NCBI GenBank assembly: GCA_041648955.1
Contig: JBAZOD010000039.1
Location: 1-8,798, forward strand
Direction: 5' to 3'
Source: JBAZOD01 sp041648955
GTDB taxonomy: Bacteria > Patescibacteriota > Patescibacteriia > Patescibacteriales > JAQTRU01
DNA: 8,798 bases
In this document: positions 1-4,783 of the stretch, in pieces
Layout of the letters: each line of letters starts with the position of its first letter
Numbering within the stretch: position 1 is the first letter of the stretch
The notes under the pieces: generated by a model
What the model saw: the letters and a program-made list of their open reading frames with translations, nothing else
The model's database searches: none
Told to the model about the DNA's origin: nothing
Made by a program: the position numbers and the translations under genes

Positions 1-296
1 TGCTGGAGGAGCCATTGGATTTTCCCGCTATCTATTGGATTACGAGAGAGGCGGTCAATTTTCCAACAGATAATGCCATAGTCTTCGGAGCTATTAGTTT
101 CTAACAGTTTGACCATTTCTAAAAATAGCGGCCGATTATTCGGAAGTTTAGCCGATTTGCTCTCGGTATAGACCAAATCAATAACCAACCCTAAATTAGC
201 GGCTAGTTTTTTCATTTCTGAAACTTGGCTTTCCAGGGATAGAATTTGTTTGCTCTTGTCCTCGGAAGATTTGCGAGCGTAAAGGATATATTTCAT
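1..296 (-). CDS. Large serine recombinase (resolvase/invertase catalytic domain), N-terminal 98 codons, runs off left edge
   Basis: Reading leftward from the ATG at 296-294 gives 98 codons of a serine-recombinase catalytic domain. The family cuts and rejoins DNA at paired attachment sites through a covalent serine link. The N-terminus has the Tyr-x-Arg-x-Ser arrangement (YARKSSED, Y6, R8 and nucleophile S10). It is followed by QILSLESQ (17-24), NNRPLF with an active-site-region Arg (R55), and the WKIDRLSRN block (78-86) typical of the fold. An in-frame TAG lies three codons upstream, which fixes the start; no good SD is seen. The C-terminal part that would separate a phage-type integrase from a resolvase or transposase is outside the window. 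The palindrome-rich DNA upstream may hold its recombination or operator sites. The family is confident; the substrate is unknown. Confidence 0.9.
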   Translation of the reverse strand, partial: MKYILYARKSSEDKSKQILSLESQVSEMKKLAANLGLVIDLVYTESKSAKLPNNRPLFLEMVKLLETNSSEDYGIICWKIDRLSRNPIDSGKIQWLLQ

Positions 297-462
297 AGAT
301 TTCTAATTAGATGTTCTTTTTAACAAGGATAACCATTAAATATTGAATTTATTTTGTTTAATCTTCGTGAGAGCGATCTATTGTGTGCGTATGGTCAAGT
401 TAATTAGTATATATATTATTAAATTAATATTAGACCTTGCTTAGCCAAGCGTTAGGTATAAT

Positions 463-544
463 GTTTATCCGGCTGCGTTTTTCTTTTTCGGCTCCCCCTA
501 CGGGGGATCCGCCGAAAAGAAAAAAAGCGCAGCCCGAAATAAAC
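463..544. repeat. 82-bp long imperfect palindrome with GC-rich centre
   Basis: The ends GTTTAT (463-468) and ATAAAC (539-544) are complementary. Inside them GGCTGCG pairs with CGCAGCC, a T-rich strand pairs with an A-rich strand, CGGC pairs with GCCG, and the apex is TCCCCC-TAC-GGGGGA. The whole unit would extrude as a hairpin with arms of over 30 bases and a few bulges. T-runs on both strands mean it could be a bidirectional terminator. A REP-like repeat or a recombinase-related site is also possible. Confidence 0.7.
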
Positions 545-594
545 AATTAATAGTCTAACAGATTAGGTTTAGACAAAGTTTAGCTAAAGATTTA

Positions 595-720
595 GGTCAA
601 GAAATTGACCATATTTTGTTTAATATTATTAAACCGACTTACAGGAAAACTCACCTGAATATTTACCTGTAGATTATAGAAAAACATAATTTGACCAAGT
701 TTGACCGAAAGAATGGTCAA
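595..720. promoter_or_regulatory. Cluster of GGTCAA/TTGACC hexamers, possible operator or recombinase sites
   Basis: Five copies of one hexamer fall in about 125 bases: GGTCAA at 595-600 and 715-720, and TTGACC at 605-610, 691-696 and 701-706. A sixth lies at 393-398. The first pair forms a palindrome with a 4-base spacer. The second and third are direct repeats 10 bp apart, about one helical turn, facing the inverted copy at 715. The spacing suggests protein binding; the binding protein is unknown. Confidence 0.4.
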
Positions 721-743
721 AGGTATTCTAAACTATCGAGACA

Positions 744-771
744 AACGTAAATACACGTGCAGATTTACGTT
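744..771. repeat. Inverted repeat, 9-bp arms with 10-base spacer
   Basis: AACGTAAAT (744-752) and ATTTACGTT (763-771) are exact reverse complements around a spacer that itself contains CACGTG. It lies about 35 bp upstream of the strong promoter at 805-833, so it could be an operator for that promoter or part of the recombinase site region. Confidence 0.4.
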
Positions 772-804
772 GATTTTTGGAGAATAGGCCATATTTTCTT
801 ACTC

Positions 805-833
805 TTGACAAGTATTGACTGATATGCTATAAT
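805..833 (+). promoter_or_regulatory. Consensus sigma70-type promoter with extended -10, for the 126-aa ORF
   Basis: TTGACA (805-810), a 17-bp spacer and TATAAT (828-833) match both hexamers exactly, with an upstream TGC making an extended -10. Transcription should start near 840, leaving a leader of about 115 nt that includes the hairpin at 875-922. The minus-strand promoter at 8252-8280 matches at 21 of 29 positions. Confidence 0.85.
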
Positions 834-874
834 ATGTCTATTAGAATAGTTCGTTGAAAAATAAGGTTATATTT

Positions 875-922
875 GGTTAATTACCAAGTTTGTCTAAAAA
901 TAGACTGATTTAGTAATTAATC
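875..922 (+). promoter_or_regulatory. Leader hairpin, copy A of a repeated 5' UTR element
   Basis: The left arm begins GGTTAATTAC and the right arm ends GTAATTAATC. They pair over 10 bp including one G-U, then continue with two mismatches up to an AAAA loop, giving about 20 pairs. The same structure lies upstream of the gene at 7482-8102 (copy B, 8137-8197). Sequence after the hairpin (aataattattaatctt, A-run, gaatc, ATG) is also shared. It may act as RNA (translation or stability control) or as a DNA operator. Confidence 0.75.
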
Positions 923-954
923 AAATAATTATTAATCTTAAAAAAGGTAGAATC

Positions 955-1335
955 ATGAAAAACAATGGCAAGAAATTTCATCTCGGAGACATTCTTTCTA
1001 TAACTACTGGGAAATTGGTGTCCCCAAAAGGCATGGATGGTATTTATGACATTTTAAATTACATGTCTGGCGATACTCTTTTTACACACCAATTGCCAAG
1101 AGTTAGCGAAGAGTGCAAGCCGAAAATTTTGGAACAACACCCACAGTTAAACGACATTGATGCATCACCGGTCAATTCGGAAACTTATAAACAATGGCTT
1201 GCTGAACAAGTTGCTAAATATGGTGAATATTTAGAAATACAGCCGTTGCCGAGTGGTAGCCACGAATCCAAAAATCCGATTGAAGAATTGGAAGACAAAA
1301 TCGGTAAAGAAAAAATTATTGTAGTTGGAAAATAA
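955..1335 (+). CDS. Small conserved protein with FTHQLPR signature, mobile-element/phage-type family of unknown function
   Basis: A 126-residue soluble protein with no signal peptide or membrane segment. The conserved-looking core is HLGDILSITTG (9-19), MDGIYDILNYMSGD (27-40) and LFTHQLPRVSEECKP (42-56), then LEQHPQLNDI and a tail ending IIVV. From memory this resembles a small uncharacterised family seen in phages and mobile elements (possibly DUF7736); I am not certain of the name, and no enzymatic motif is visible. The start is supported by the AAGG just upstream and by the position of the shared leader. It sits alone between a consensus promoter and a perfect terminator, so it is monocistronic. 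The nearby recombinase fits mobile cargo. The first codons (MKNN) match the gene at 8102 (MKKN) in DNA; the rest does not. Confidence 0.85.
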   Translation: MKNNGKKFHLGDILSITTGKLVSPKGMDGIYDILNYMSGDTLFTHQLPRVSEECKPKILEQHPQLNDIDASPVNSETYKQWLAEQVAKYGEYLEIQPLPSGSHESKNPIEELEDKIGKEKIIVVGK

Positions 1336-1357
1336 ATAACAAATATTCCAACCACGG

Positions 1358-1390
1358 GGAAGTCTAAAACATCAGACTTCCTTTTTTATT
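1358..1390 (+). terminator. Rho-independent terminator of the 126-aa ORF
   Basis: GGAAGTCT (1358-1365) and AGACTTCC (1374-1381) form a perfect 8-bp stem with an 8-base loop, followed by TTTTTTATTT. The terminator at 7442-7472 (minus) starts with the same GGAAGTCTA and ends with the same CTTCC plus TTTTTTATTT. Confidence 0.9.
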
Positions 1391-1415
1391 TGTCCAAAGC
1401 TATAATATTAATAAC

Positions 1416-1444
1416 TTTATTATTAATGAGCGTTCCAATATAAT
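1416..1444 (+). promoter_or_regulatory. Possible promoter of the 144-aa membrane protein gene
   Basis: TTTATT (1416-1421), a 17-bp spacer and TATAAT (1439-1444) lie 24 bases before the ATG at 1469. A second TATAAT at 1401-1406 lacks a good -35. The gene follows a terminator, so it needs its own promoter; which one is used is uncertain. Confidence 0.4.
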
Positions 1445-1468
1445 ACCAAGCTCCCCGCAGTTTGATAA

Positions 1469-1903
1469 ATGTTTATGTATCAGAAAACGCAATTCGGAAA
1501 AATAACGACAATCTCACTCATATTAGCGTTGTTGATAATCGGGTATTTCGGAGTTTATTATTCAAATTTTTCTTCGCTTCTCTCGGCGGCATTTTTCCTT
1601 TTCGGAATATTTTTACTTAGCCTGTTATTATTTTACAAATTAACGGTAATAGTAGACGATCATAATATCCAAATTATATTCGGGGTAGGCTTGATTAGAA
1701 AGAAATTTAGCCTAAGCGATATTAATTCTTGTCAGTCTGTTAAAAATCATTGGTACTATGGGTTAGGAATTCATCTGACTCCACGGGGCTGGCTATATAA
1801 TGTCTCTGGCCTCCGGGCAGTTGAAATTATAATGAAAGATGGAAATAAATGTCGTATCGGCACCGATGATCCGGAAGGATTAATTAAAGCTATTCAAAAT
1901 TAG
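1469..1903 (+). CDS. Small membrane protein with two N-terminal helices and a PH-like beta domain
   Basis: The 144-residue product has two hydrophobic helices (about 12-31 and 36-57). A beta-rich cytosolic part follows: LTVIVDDHNIQIIFG (58-72), then an Ile/Phe-rich strand with FSLSDINSCQSV (80-91) and a C-terminal MKDGNKCRIGTDDPEGLIKAI. This layout, a short membrane hairpin followed by strands with a FSLSDI-type turn, is that of small bacterial PH-like membrane proteins (bPH/YdbS-like). Their role is mostly unknown. The call is by pattern only. Two ATGs are possible (1469 and 1475) and no SD picks one. It lies upstream of the tRNA-Ser fragment at 1967, so it may belong to the recombinase-bearing island. 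Confidence 0.75.
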   Translation: MFMYQKTQFGKITTISLILALLIIGYFGVYYSNFSSLLSAAFFLFGIFLLSLLLFYKLTVIVDDHNIQIIFGVGLIRKKFSLSDINSCQSVKNHWYYGLGIHLTPRGWLYNVSGLRAVEIIMKDGNKCRIGTDDPEGLIKAIQN

Positions 1904-1966
1904 ATTATAATTTTATTATAATGAACAAGTAGGAAACAACGCGTTTAAAAAACATAAACAAACACG

Positions 1967-1998
1967 GGGGTCGCGGGTTCAAATCCAACCCTCTCCGC
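1967..1998 (+). pseudogene. tRNA-Ser 3'-end fragment (T-arm and acceptor strand), left flank of the 1.4-kb element
   Basis: GGGTTCAAATCC (1975-1986) is a T-arm and loop. CCTCTCC plus G (1990-1997) is a tRNA-Ser-type acceptor 3' strand that would pair with GGAGAGG. Two T-stem positions are mismatched and the expected CCA is replaced by CAC. Nothing tRNA-like lies upstream (no GGAGAGG), so it is a fragment. Bases 1983-1998 match 3415-3430 at 15 of 16 positions. It is read as the left attachment junction. Confidence 0.7.
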
Positions 1999-2090
1999 AC
2001 TGAATCAAAATCGCTTTTATTTTCAATTTTAGAGAGCACATCATATGGCTCTTTGAATGAAATATTAGTGATTTTTTTGTTTTCAATCAT
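1999..2090 (-). pseudogene. 5' part of a small gene cut by the attachment junction
   Basis: The ATG at 2090-2088 opens a frame beginning MIENKKITNISFKEPYDVL and running to about residue 31, where it enters the tRNA-Ser fragment and stops being plausible coding (it reads the T-loop as NPRP). Its start overlaps the stop of the broken gene at 2083-2296 by 8 bases, a typical operon junction. If the element's ends are joined through the shared ACCCTCTCCGC core, the frame continues into 3417-3378 as ...SVRRGWDVIETVINK and stops after 44 codons. The complete gene would then exist only in the circular or pre-integration form. No function is recognised. Confidence 0.55.
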
Positions 2091-2296
2091 CTAATTCGTA
2101 ATAGGTCATTTTAAAAATAATATCTTCTCGGCTCTCAGCATGAATAAACTGGTCTTTCGTTATAGCCTTAACAGTAGAATTGTTTTTAATAAACTCAACA
2201 AACTCCTAAATAACCAGACCGCTATTAAAAATGCCCGGTTTTTTGGTACTCGGCGACAAAAAATGCTAATTTATTTTTAATTTTATCGGGAGTCAT
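2083..2296 (-). pseudogene. Broken small gene of about 70 codons: one frameshift and one nonsense codon
   Basis: The ATG at 2296-2294 reads MTPDKIKNKLAFFVAEYQK and then hits TAA. Removing one T from a five-T run near 2230 restores the frame (HFNSGLVI). An in-frame TAG follows, and after it the frame is open for some 39 codons to the TGA at 2085-2083 (EFVEFIKNNSTVKAITKDQF, then HAESREDIIFKMTYYELDD). The amino-acid composition stays protein-like across both lesions. This points to a recently inactivated small soluble protein of unknown function, first gene of a minus-strand pair inside the element. A sequencing error at the T-run could explain the frameshift, but not the TAG. Confidence 0.6.
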
Positions 2297-2375
2297 AGGT
2301 CTATTTCGGTATAAAAGAGGAAAAAATAAATTAACTGATTTTATTGATTTTTAAACAAGTTATTAGCAACTTAGC

Positions 2376-2404
2376 TTTACTTTTAAGTATTTTTGAGTTA
2401 TATT
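2376..2404 (+). promoter_or_regulatory. Promoter of the structured RNA
   Basis: TTTACT (2376-2381), a 17-bp spacer and TATATT (2399-2404) place the transcription start at about 2410-2412. That is exactly where the first helix strand of the RNA begins (2411). Confidence 0.55.
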
Positions 2405-2410
2405 TTAAGT

Positions 2411-2566
2411 GCTAAACCGTAATCAAATTTTGTGAAGTCGCGCCCATTTATGGGTAGTCTTGGCTTATTTGCATACAGGAACGGACATACCGACCCATAT
2501 GCAAGTAAGCGTCTTCACGGACACTGATTGCGGTTTAGCGACCGGGTCGGGTGTCCGTTTTTGTTA
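2411..2566 (+). ncRNA. Structured RNA of unrecognised class: riboswitch-like leader or stand-alone RNA
   Basis: P1: 2411-2425 (GCTAAACCGTAATCA) pairs with 2525-2539 over 15 contiguous pairs, one of them G-U. P2: GTGAAG 2432-2437 pairs with CTTCAC 2513-2518. A small hairpin CCCA/TGGG lies at 2443-2454. P3: 2463-2475 pairs with 2498-2510 over 13 contiguous pairs, and its 22-base loop contains a CGG/CCG mini-stem (2482-2492). A terminator follows: CGGACAC 2518-2524 with GTGTCCG 2551-2557, then a T-run. The terminator stem would cross P1, so the two exclude each other unless a pseudoknot forms. This is the layout of a terminating riboswitch. The next gene is the methyltransferase at 2607. I saw no diagnostic motif of SRP RNA, RNase P, tmRNA, T-box, TPP, cobalamin or SAM-I classes. 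Confidence 0.65.
2518..2562 (+). terminator. Terminator of the structured RNA, in front of the methyltransferase
   Basis: CGGACAC (2518-2524) pairs with GTGTCCG (2551-2557), with an inner CGAC/GTCG stem (2539-2549), and is followed by TTTTTGTT. The 3' strand of helix P1 lies in its loop, making the two folds alternative. Confidence 0.75.
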
Positions 2567-2606
2567 TTTACGGATTTTCAATTATTTAATAAATAATAGT
2601 TGATGT

Positions 2607-3377
2607 ATGAAAAACGAAATTCGTAAATATTTAAAAATTTTTAAACCAATTTTCGTATTTTTATTTGAGATTGAATCGACGATTTCTAAAAAATGGGTAT
2701 CATCAGCCCACAAAAGACTTTATTGTGCTACTTGGGGCATTCCAAACAATCCAGAATTTTTTGATCACCAAATTGATTTATTTTATAAATGGCAAAAATC
2801 AAGAGCCGCATTTTGGCTAGAAAGAGGGGTTTTCGGTTCTCTTGCTTTAAGACGTGGTGGAGACGTACTTGAATTAGCATGCGGAGATGGTTTTAATGCT
2901 AGAAATTTTTATAGTGGGTTGGCAAAAAATGTAATTGCTTGTGATTTTGATAATAGTGCAATAGCTATAGCGAACAGAAAAAATAAAGCCATAAATTTAA
3001 CATATGTTTTAGCAGACATAAGAACAAATATGCCGGATGGTATGTTTGATAATATTGTTTGGGATGCAGCGATTGAACATTTTAAAACTGAAGAAATTTC
3101 CAGTATTACTGGGGATATTAAAAAAAGACTTAAACCGGATGGTATTTTAAGTGGATATACTATCATTGGAAGAGACTCTGGCAAATCATTAGAACAGCAT
3201 GAATATGAATTTAAAAGTATGGCTGACCTAAAAAGATTTTTTACACCCATGTTTAAGAATGTAATAATATTTGAAACAATATATCCCCAGAGACATAATT
3301 TATATTTTTGGGCCTCGGATGGAATAATACCATTTTCAAATCAATGGAAACACTGGATAAGGCCTGACAATGATTAA
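2607..3377 (+). CDS. Class I SAM-dependent methyltransferase
   Basis: The 256-residue protein carries a Rossmann methyltransferase core: motif I VLELACGDGF (87-96) for SAM binding, an acidic end of strand 2 (CDFD, 112-115), AD at 136-137 before IRTNMPDGMFDNIVWDAAIEHF (the motif II/III region), and LKPDGILSGY (175-184) as post-motif III. The N-terminal 80 residues are basic and aromatic (AHKRLYCATWGI, KWQKSRAAFWLERGVFG), as in methyltransferases of glycan and surface-polymer clusters; the actual acceptor is unknown. The ATG at 2607 has no SD. The gene is the only intact one inside the tRNA-Ser-flanked element and lies about 40 bases after the RNA terminator. It is more AT-rich than the genes from 3528 on, consistent with transfer. 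Confidence 0.88.
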   Translation: MKNEIRKYLKIFKPIFVFLFEIESTISKKWVSSAHKRLYCATWGIPNNPEFFDHQIDLFYKWQKSRAAFWLERGVFGSLALRRGGDVLELACGDGFNARNFYSGLAKNVIACDFDNSAIAIANRKNKAINLTYVLADIRTNMPDGMFDNIVWDAAIEHFKTEEISSITGDIKKRLKPDGILSGYTIIGRDSGKSLEQHEYEFKSMADLKRFFTPMFKNVIIFETIYPQRHNLYFWASDGIIPFSNQWKHWIRPDND

Positions 3378-3414
3378 AAGTGCGTCATTATTTATTAATA
3401 ACAGTTTCAATCAC

Positions 3415-3432
3415 ATCCCACCCTCTCCGCCA
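3415..3432 (+). pseudogene. tRNA-Ser 3' end with CCA, right flank of the 1.4-kb element
   Basis: ATCCCACCCTCTCCGCCA reads as the end of a T-loop, T-stem strand CCCAC, acceptor strand CCTCTCC, discriminator G and CCA. Upstream sequence is not tRNA-like, so the homology begins at about T-loop position 59. It repeats 1983-1998 with one mismatch and is followed 7 bases later by a terminator, as expected for the original tRNA 3' end. Confidence 0.75.
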
Positions 3433-3439
3433 GCTGGTA

Positions 3440-3467
3440 AATAACTCTGAGTTAGAGTTATTTTTTG
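3440..3467 (+). terminator. Rho-independent terminator after the tRNA-Ser remnant
   Basis: AATAACTCT (3440-3448) and AGAGTTATT (3454-3462) form a 9-bp stem with loop GAGTT, running into a T6 stretch. It probably ended the original tRNA-Ser transcript and now ends transcription from the methyltransferase. Confidence 0.8.
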
Positions 3468-3474
3468 TAAGGAG

Positions 3475-3503
3475 TTTATAGCTTTAAAACAACGTGGTAT
3501 AAT
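3475..3503 (+). promoter_or_regulatory. Promoter of the EamA-type transporter
   Basis: TTTATA (3475-3480), 17 bp and TATAAT (3498-3503), with TG one base upstream of the -10 (extended -10). It lies 25 bp before the ATG at 3528 and just after a terminator, so it is the first promoter of the region right of the element. Confidence 0.6.
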
Positions 3504-3527
3504 AATATTACAATAAAGAAAAAAAAT

Positions 3528-3950
3528 ATGTGGATTATTTACGCCCTATTGTCAGCTCTTTTTGCGGCCGGCGTGGCTATTGCCGGCAAACTGGGTCTTA
3601 AAAATTTAGATTCAACCTTGGCCACTACGATTCGCTCAATTATCATGGCGGCTTTTCTGCTATTGGTTAGCATTTTCTTACAAAAATTTCGCGGTTTTAA
3701 TTTTCATGATTTATCCAACAAAGACTGGCTTCTTATTATCGTCGCCGGAATTTTCGGCGCTTTATCCTGGCTCTTTTATTTTTTTGCTTTAAAACATGGG
3801 CCGGCGACTTCGGTCGTCGCCATAGATCGTCTTAGTCTGGTTTTTGTTTTTATTCTAGCCCTCATCTTTCTAGGCGAATCTTTCTCCTTCAAATCTTTAA
3901 TCGGGGTTATTATAATGGTTGGCGGAGCGATTTTGCTTTCCTGGAAATAA
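3528..3950 (+). CDS. EamA-type (DMT superfamily) small membrane transporter
   Basis: The 140-residue hydrophobic protein has five likely membrane helices (about 2-21, 33-52, 67-88, 98-116 and 121-138). The layout is a single EamA half: an opening WIIYALLSALFAAGVAI, the ALSWLFYFFALKHGPAT turn (78-94), then VVAIDRLSLVFVFILALIFLGE, whose final LGE is characteristic of the family. Full DMT exporters carry two halves (about 300 residues); half-size proteins like this are known and probably act as dimers. The substrate cannot be told from sequence. Start at the first ATG, A-rich leader without SD. The NUDIX gene follows 52 bases downstream on the same strand. Confidence 0.88.
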   Translation: MWIIYALLSALFAAGVAIAGKLGLKNLDSTLATTIRSIIMAAFLLLVSIFLQKFRGFNFHDLSNKDWLLIIVAGIFGALSWLFYFFALKHGPATSVVAIDRLSLVFVFILALIFLGESFSFKSLIGVIIMVGGAILLSWK

Positions 3951-4002
3951 TTACTTATAAATATTTGCTCGGTTTGTCTTAACTTTATTAAAAATAATAA
4001 TT

Positions 4003-4401
4003 ATGCTAAAAATTATTATTGCTTCCGGCCCGGTAATCGTTGAAAACGGTAAAGTCCTGCTGAATAAACACGGAGAGGATAATTTCTGGAAATTTTGTGG
4101 CGGGCGGGTTGAAGATTATGAGCTGGATATCAAAGGGACCGCCCGGAGAGAAGTTAAAGAGGAAATGGGGTTGAAAATAGAAATATTGGATAATCAGCCC
4201 TATTTTTTCTATACAGAAAAAGAAGTCGACGGTGTCAAAGCCAGCGTCATCTTGGTCCATTTCTTAGCCAAAAGAGTTGGTGAGGTTATTCCAGGAAAAG
4301 ATATCAGAGATTGGCGCTGGGTAGATTTAGCTGATTTGACATCTGAAAATTTAGCGCCTAATATTAAACCGGCTCTGAAGTATTTCGGTTTCATCAAATA
4401 A
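4003..4401 (+). CDS. NUDIX hydrolase
   Basis: The 132-residue protein is almost entirely a Nudix domain, which hydrolyses nucleoside-diphosphate-linked substrates with a divalent metal. The box runs GGRVEDYE (33-40) to REVKEEMGL (49-57). The catalytic and metal-binding glutamates E50, E53 and E54 are present. There is one extra residue compared with the textbook spacing: eight rather than seven between the first Glu (E40) and Arg-Glu. FWKFCGG (28-34) before the box and RDWRWVDLADL (101-111) after it are typical. Substrate specificity cannot be assigned. No SD is present. The ATG sits in the loop of a 10-bp AU-only hairpin (3993-4020). tRNA-Arg begins 16 bases after the stop and may share the transcript. 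Confidence 0.92.
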   Translation: MLKIIIASGPVIVENGKVLLNKHGEDNFWKFCGGRVEDYELDIKGTARREVKEEMGLKIEILDNQPYFFYTEKEVDGVKASVILVHFLAKRVGEVIPGKDIRDWRWVDLADLTSENLAPNIKPALKYFGFIK

Positions 4402-4417
4402 CAAAAACCAACAACCC

Positions 4418-4489
4418 GTCTCCATAGTTCAACGGATAGAACGTGAGATTCCGGATCTCAAGATGAGGGTTCGATTCCCCCTGGAGGCA
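4418..4489 (+). tRNA. tRNA-Arg (anticodon CCG)
   Basis: The acceptor GTCTCCA pairs with TGGAGGC (one G-U). The D-arm is GTTC/GAAC, the anticodon stem TGAGA/TCTCA, and the loop TTCCGGA gives anticodon CCG. The T-arm is GAGGG-TTCGATT-CCCCC with one A-C mismatch. The discriminator is A; full CCA is not encoded (ACAT follows). Confidence 0.93.
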
Positions 4490-4498
4490 CATAATAAA

Positions 4499-4529
4499 AA
4501 CAACCCAAACTGCTTTGGGTTGTTTTTTG
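4499..4529 (+). terminator. Rho-independent terminator of tRNA-Arg
   Basis: AACAACCCAAA (4499-4509), loop CTGC, TTTGGGTTGTT (4514-4524), then TTTTG: an 11-bp perfect stem. Confidence 0.9.
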
Positions 4530-4530
4530 T

Positions 4531-4780
4531 TAGCGGAATGGACGGGGCTCACTACCCGGGGCTCGGCGGCGCATAGGCGCATCGCCTCGCCTTTCTCGCC
4601 TCGTCCAATTTCAACATTAATAAAATGAACCTGCCGCAGGGCAGGTTCATTTTATTAGCGGAATGGACGGGGCTCACTACCCGGGGCTCGGCGGCGCATA
4701 GGCGCATCGCCTCGCCTTTCTCGCCTCGTCCAATTTCAACATTAATAAAATGAACCTGCCGCAGGGCAGGTTCATTTTAT
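4531..4780. repeat. Two identical 125-bp tandem units, each with a tRNA-Asp 3' fragment, GC-rich filler and terminator
   Basis: 4531-4655 and 4656-4780 appear identical base for base. Each starts with TAGCGGAATGGACGGGGCTC (4531-4550, 4656-4675), which equals the 3' 17 bases of tRNA-Asp plus three flanking bases (4781-4800). About 60 bp of very GC-rich sequence follows, unlike the rest of the window, then a hairpin that is tRNA-Asp's terminator. The tRNA homology breaks exactly in the T-loop, after C56. Read from the tRNA (minus strand), the order is tRNA, terminator, filler, tRNA 3' fragment, terminator, filler, tRNA 3' fragment. Confidence 0.92.
4745..4780 (-). terminator. Terminator of tRNA-Asp (a copy of the same hairpin lies at 4620-4655)
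   Basis: ATAAAATGAACCTGCC and GGCAGGTTCATTTTAT form a 16-bp stem around GCAG. T/A-rich ends on both sides make it bidirectional. The copy at 4745-4780 directly follows the tRNA on the minus strand. Confidence 0.8.
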
Positions 4781-4783
4781 TAG

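Larger units (their letters stand above)
297..800. other. Non-coding, palindrome-rich intergenic region beside the recombinase
   Basis: I see no convincing ORF in about 500 bases. The stretch contains a long imperfect palindrome (463-544), a cluster of GGTCAA/TTGACC hexamers (595-720, plus one at 393-398) and a 9-bp inverted repeat (744-771). These are listed separately. No clear promoter for the recombinase was found on the minus strand. Attachment sites and regulatory sites often lie next to recombinase genes, so this is where they would be expected, but nothing proves it. Confidence 0.6.

Noticed and set aside
1905..1998. Minus-strand reading continuing from the 2090 ATG through the tRNA-Ser fragment
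   Set aside because: The part beyond about residue 31 is antisense tRNA sequence (the T-loop reads as NPRP). Only the 5' part (1999-2090) is kept, as a truncated gene.
2083..2296. Stop-codon reassignment explaining the in-frame TAG
   Set aside because: TAG and TGA both end other genes here in normal places (TAG at 6178-6176, TGA at 6958-6956), and the same ORF also has a frameshift.
2411..2539. Integron attC site
   Set aside because: The ends GCTAAAC...GTTTAGC come close to the RYYYAAC/GTTRRRY boxes but each misses one position. There is no integron integrase, and the promoter and terminator fit an RNA better.
2411..2566. Retron ncRNA or SRP/6S RNA
   Set aside because: No reverse transcriptase is nearby. 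The SRP GGAA-loop motif is absent, and no 6S-type central bubble is evident.
2909..3250. 113-codon minus-strand ORF
   Set aside because: It lies wholly antisense to the methyltransferase core, whose motifs are clear on the plus strand.
4006..4397. Two minus-strand ORFs opposite the NUDIX gene
   Set aside because: Both are shadows of a gene with an intact Nudix box.
4394..4582. 62-codon minus-strand ORF
   Set aside because: It is the antisense of tRNA-Arg and its terminator.
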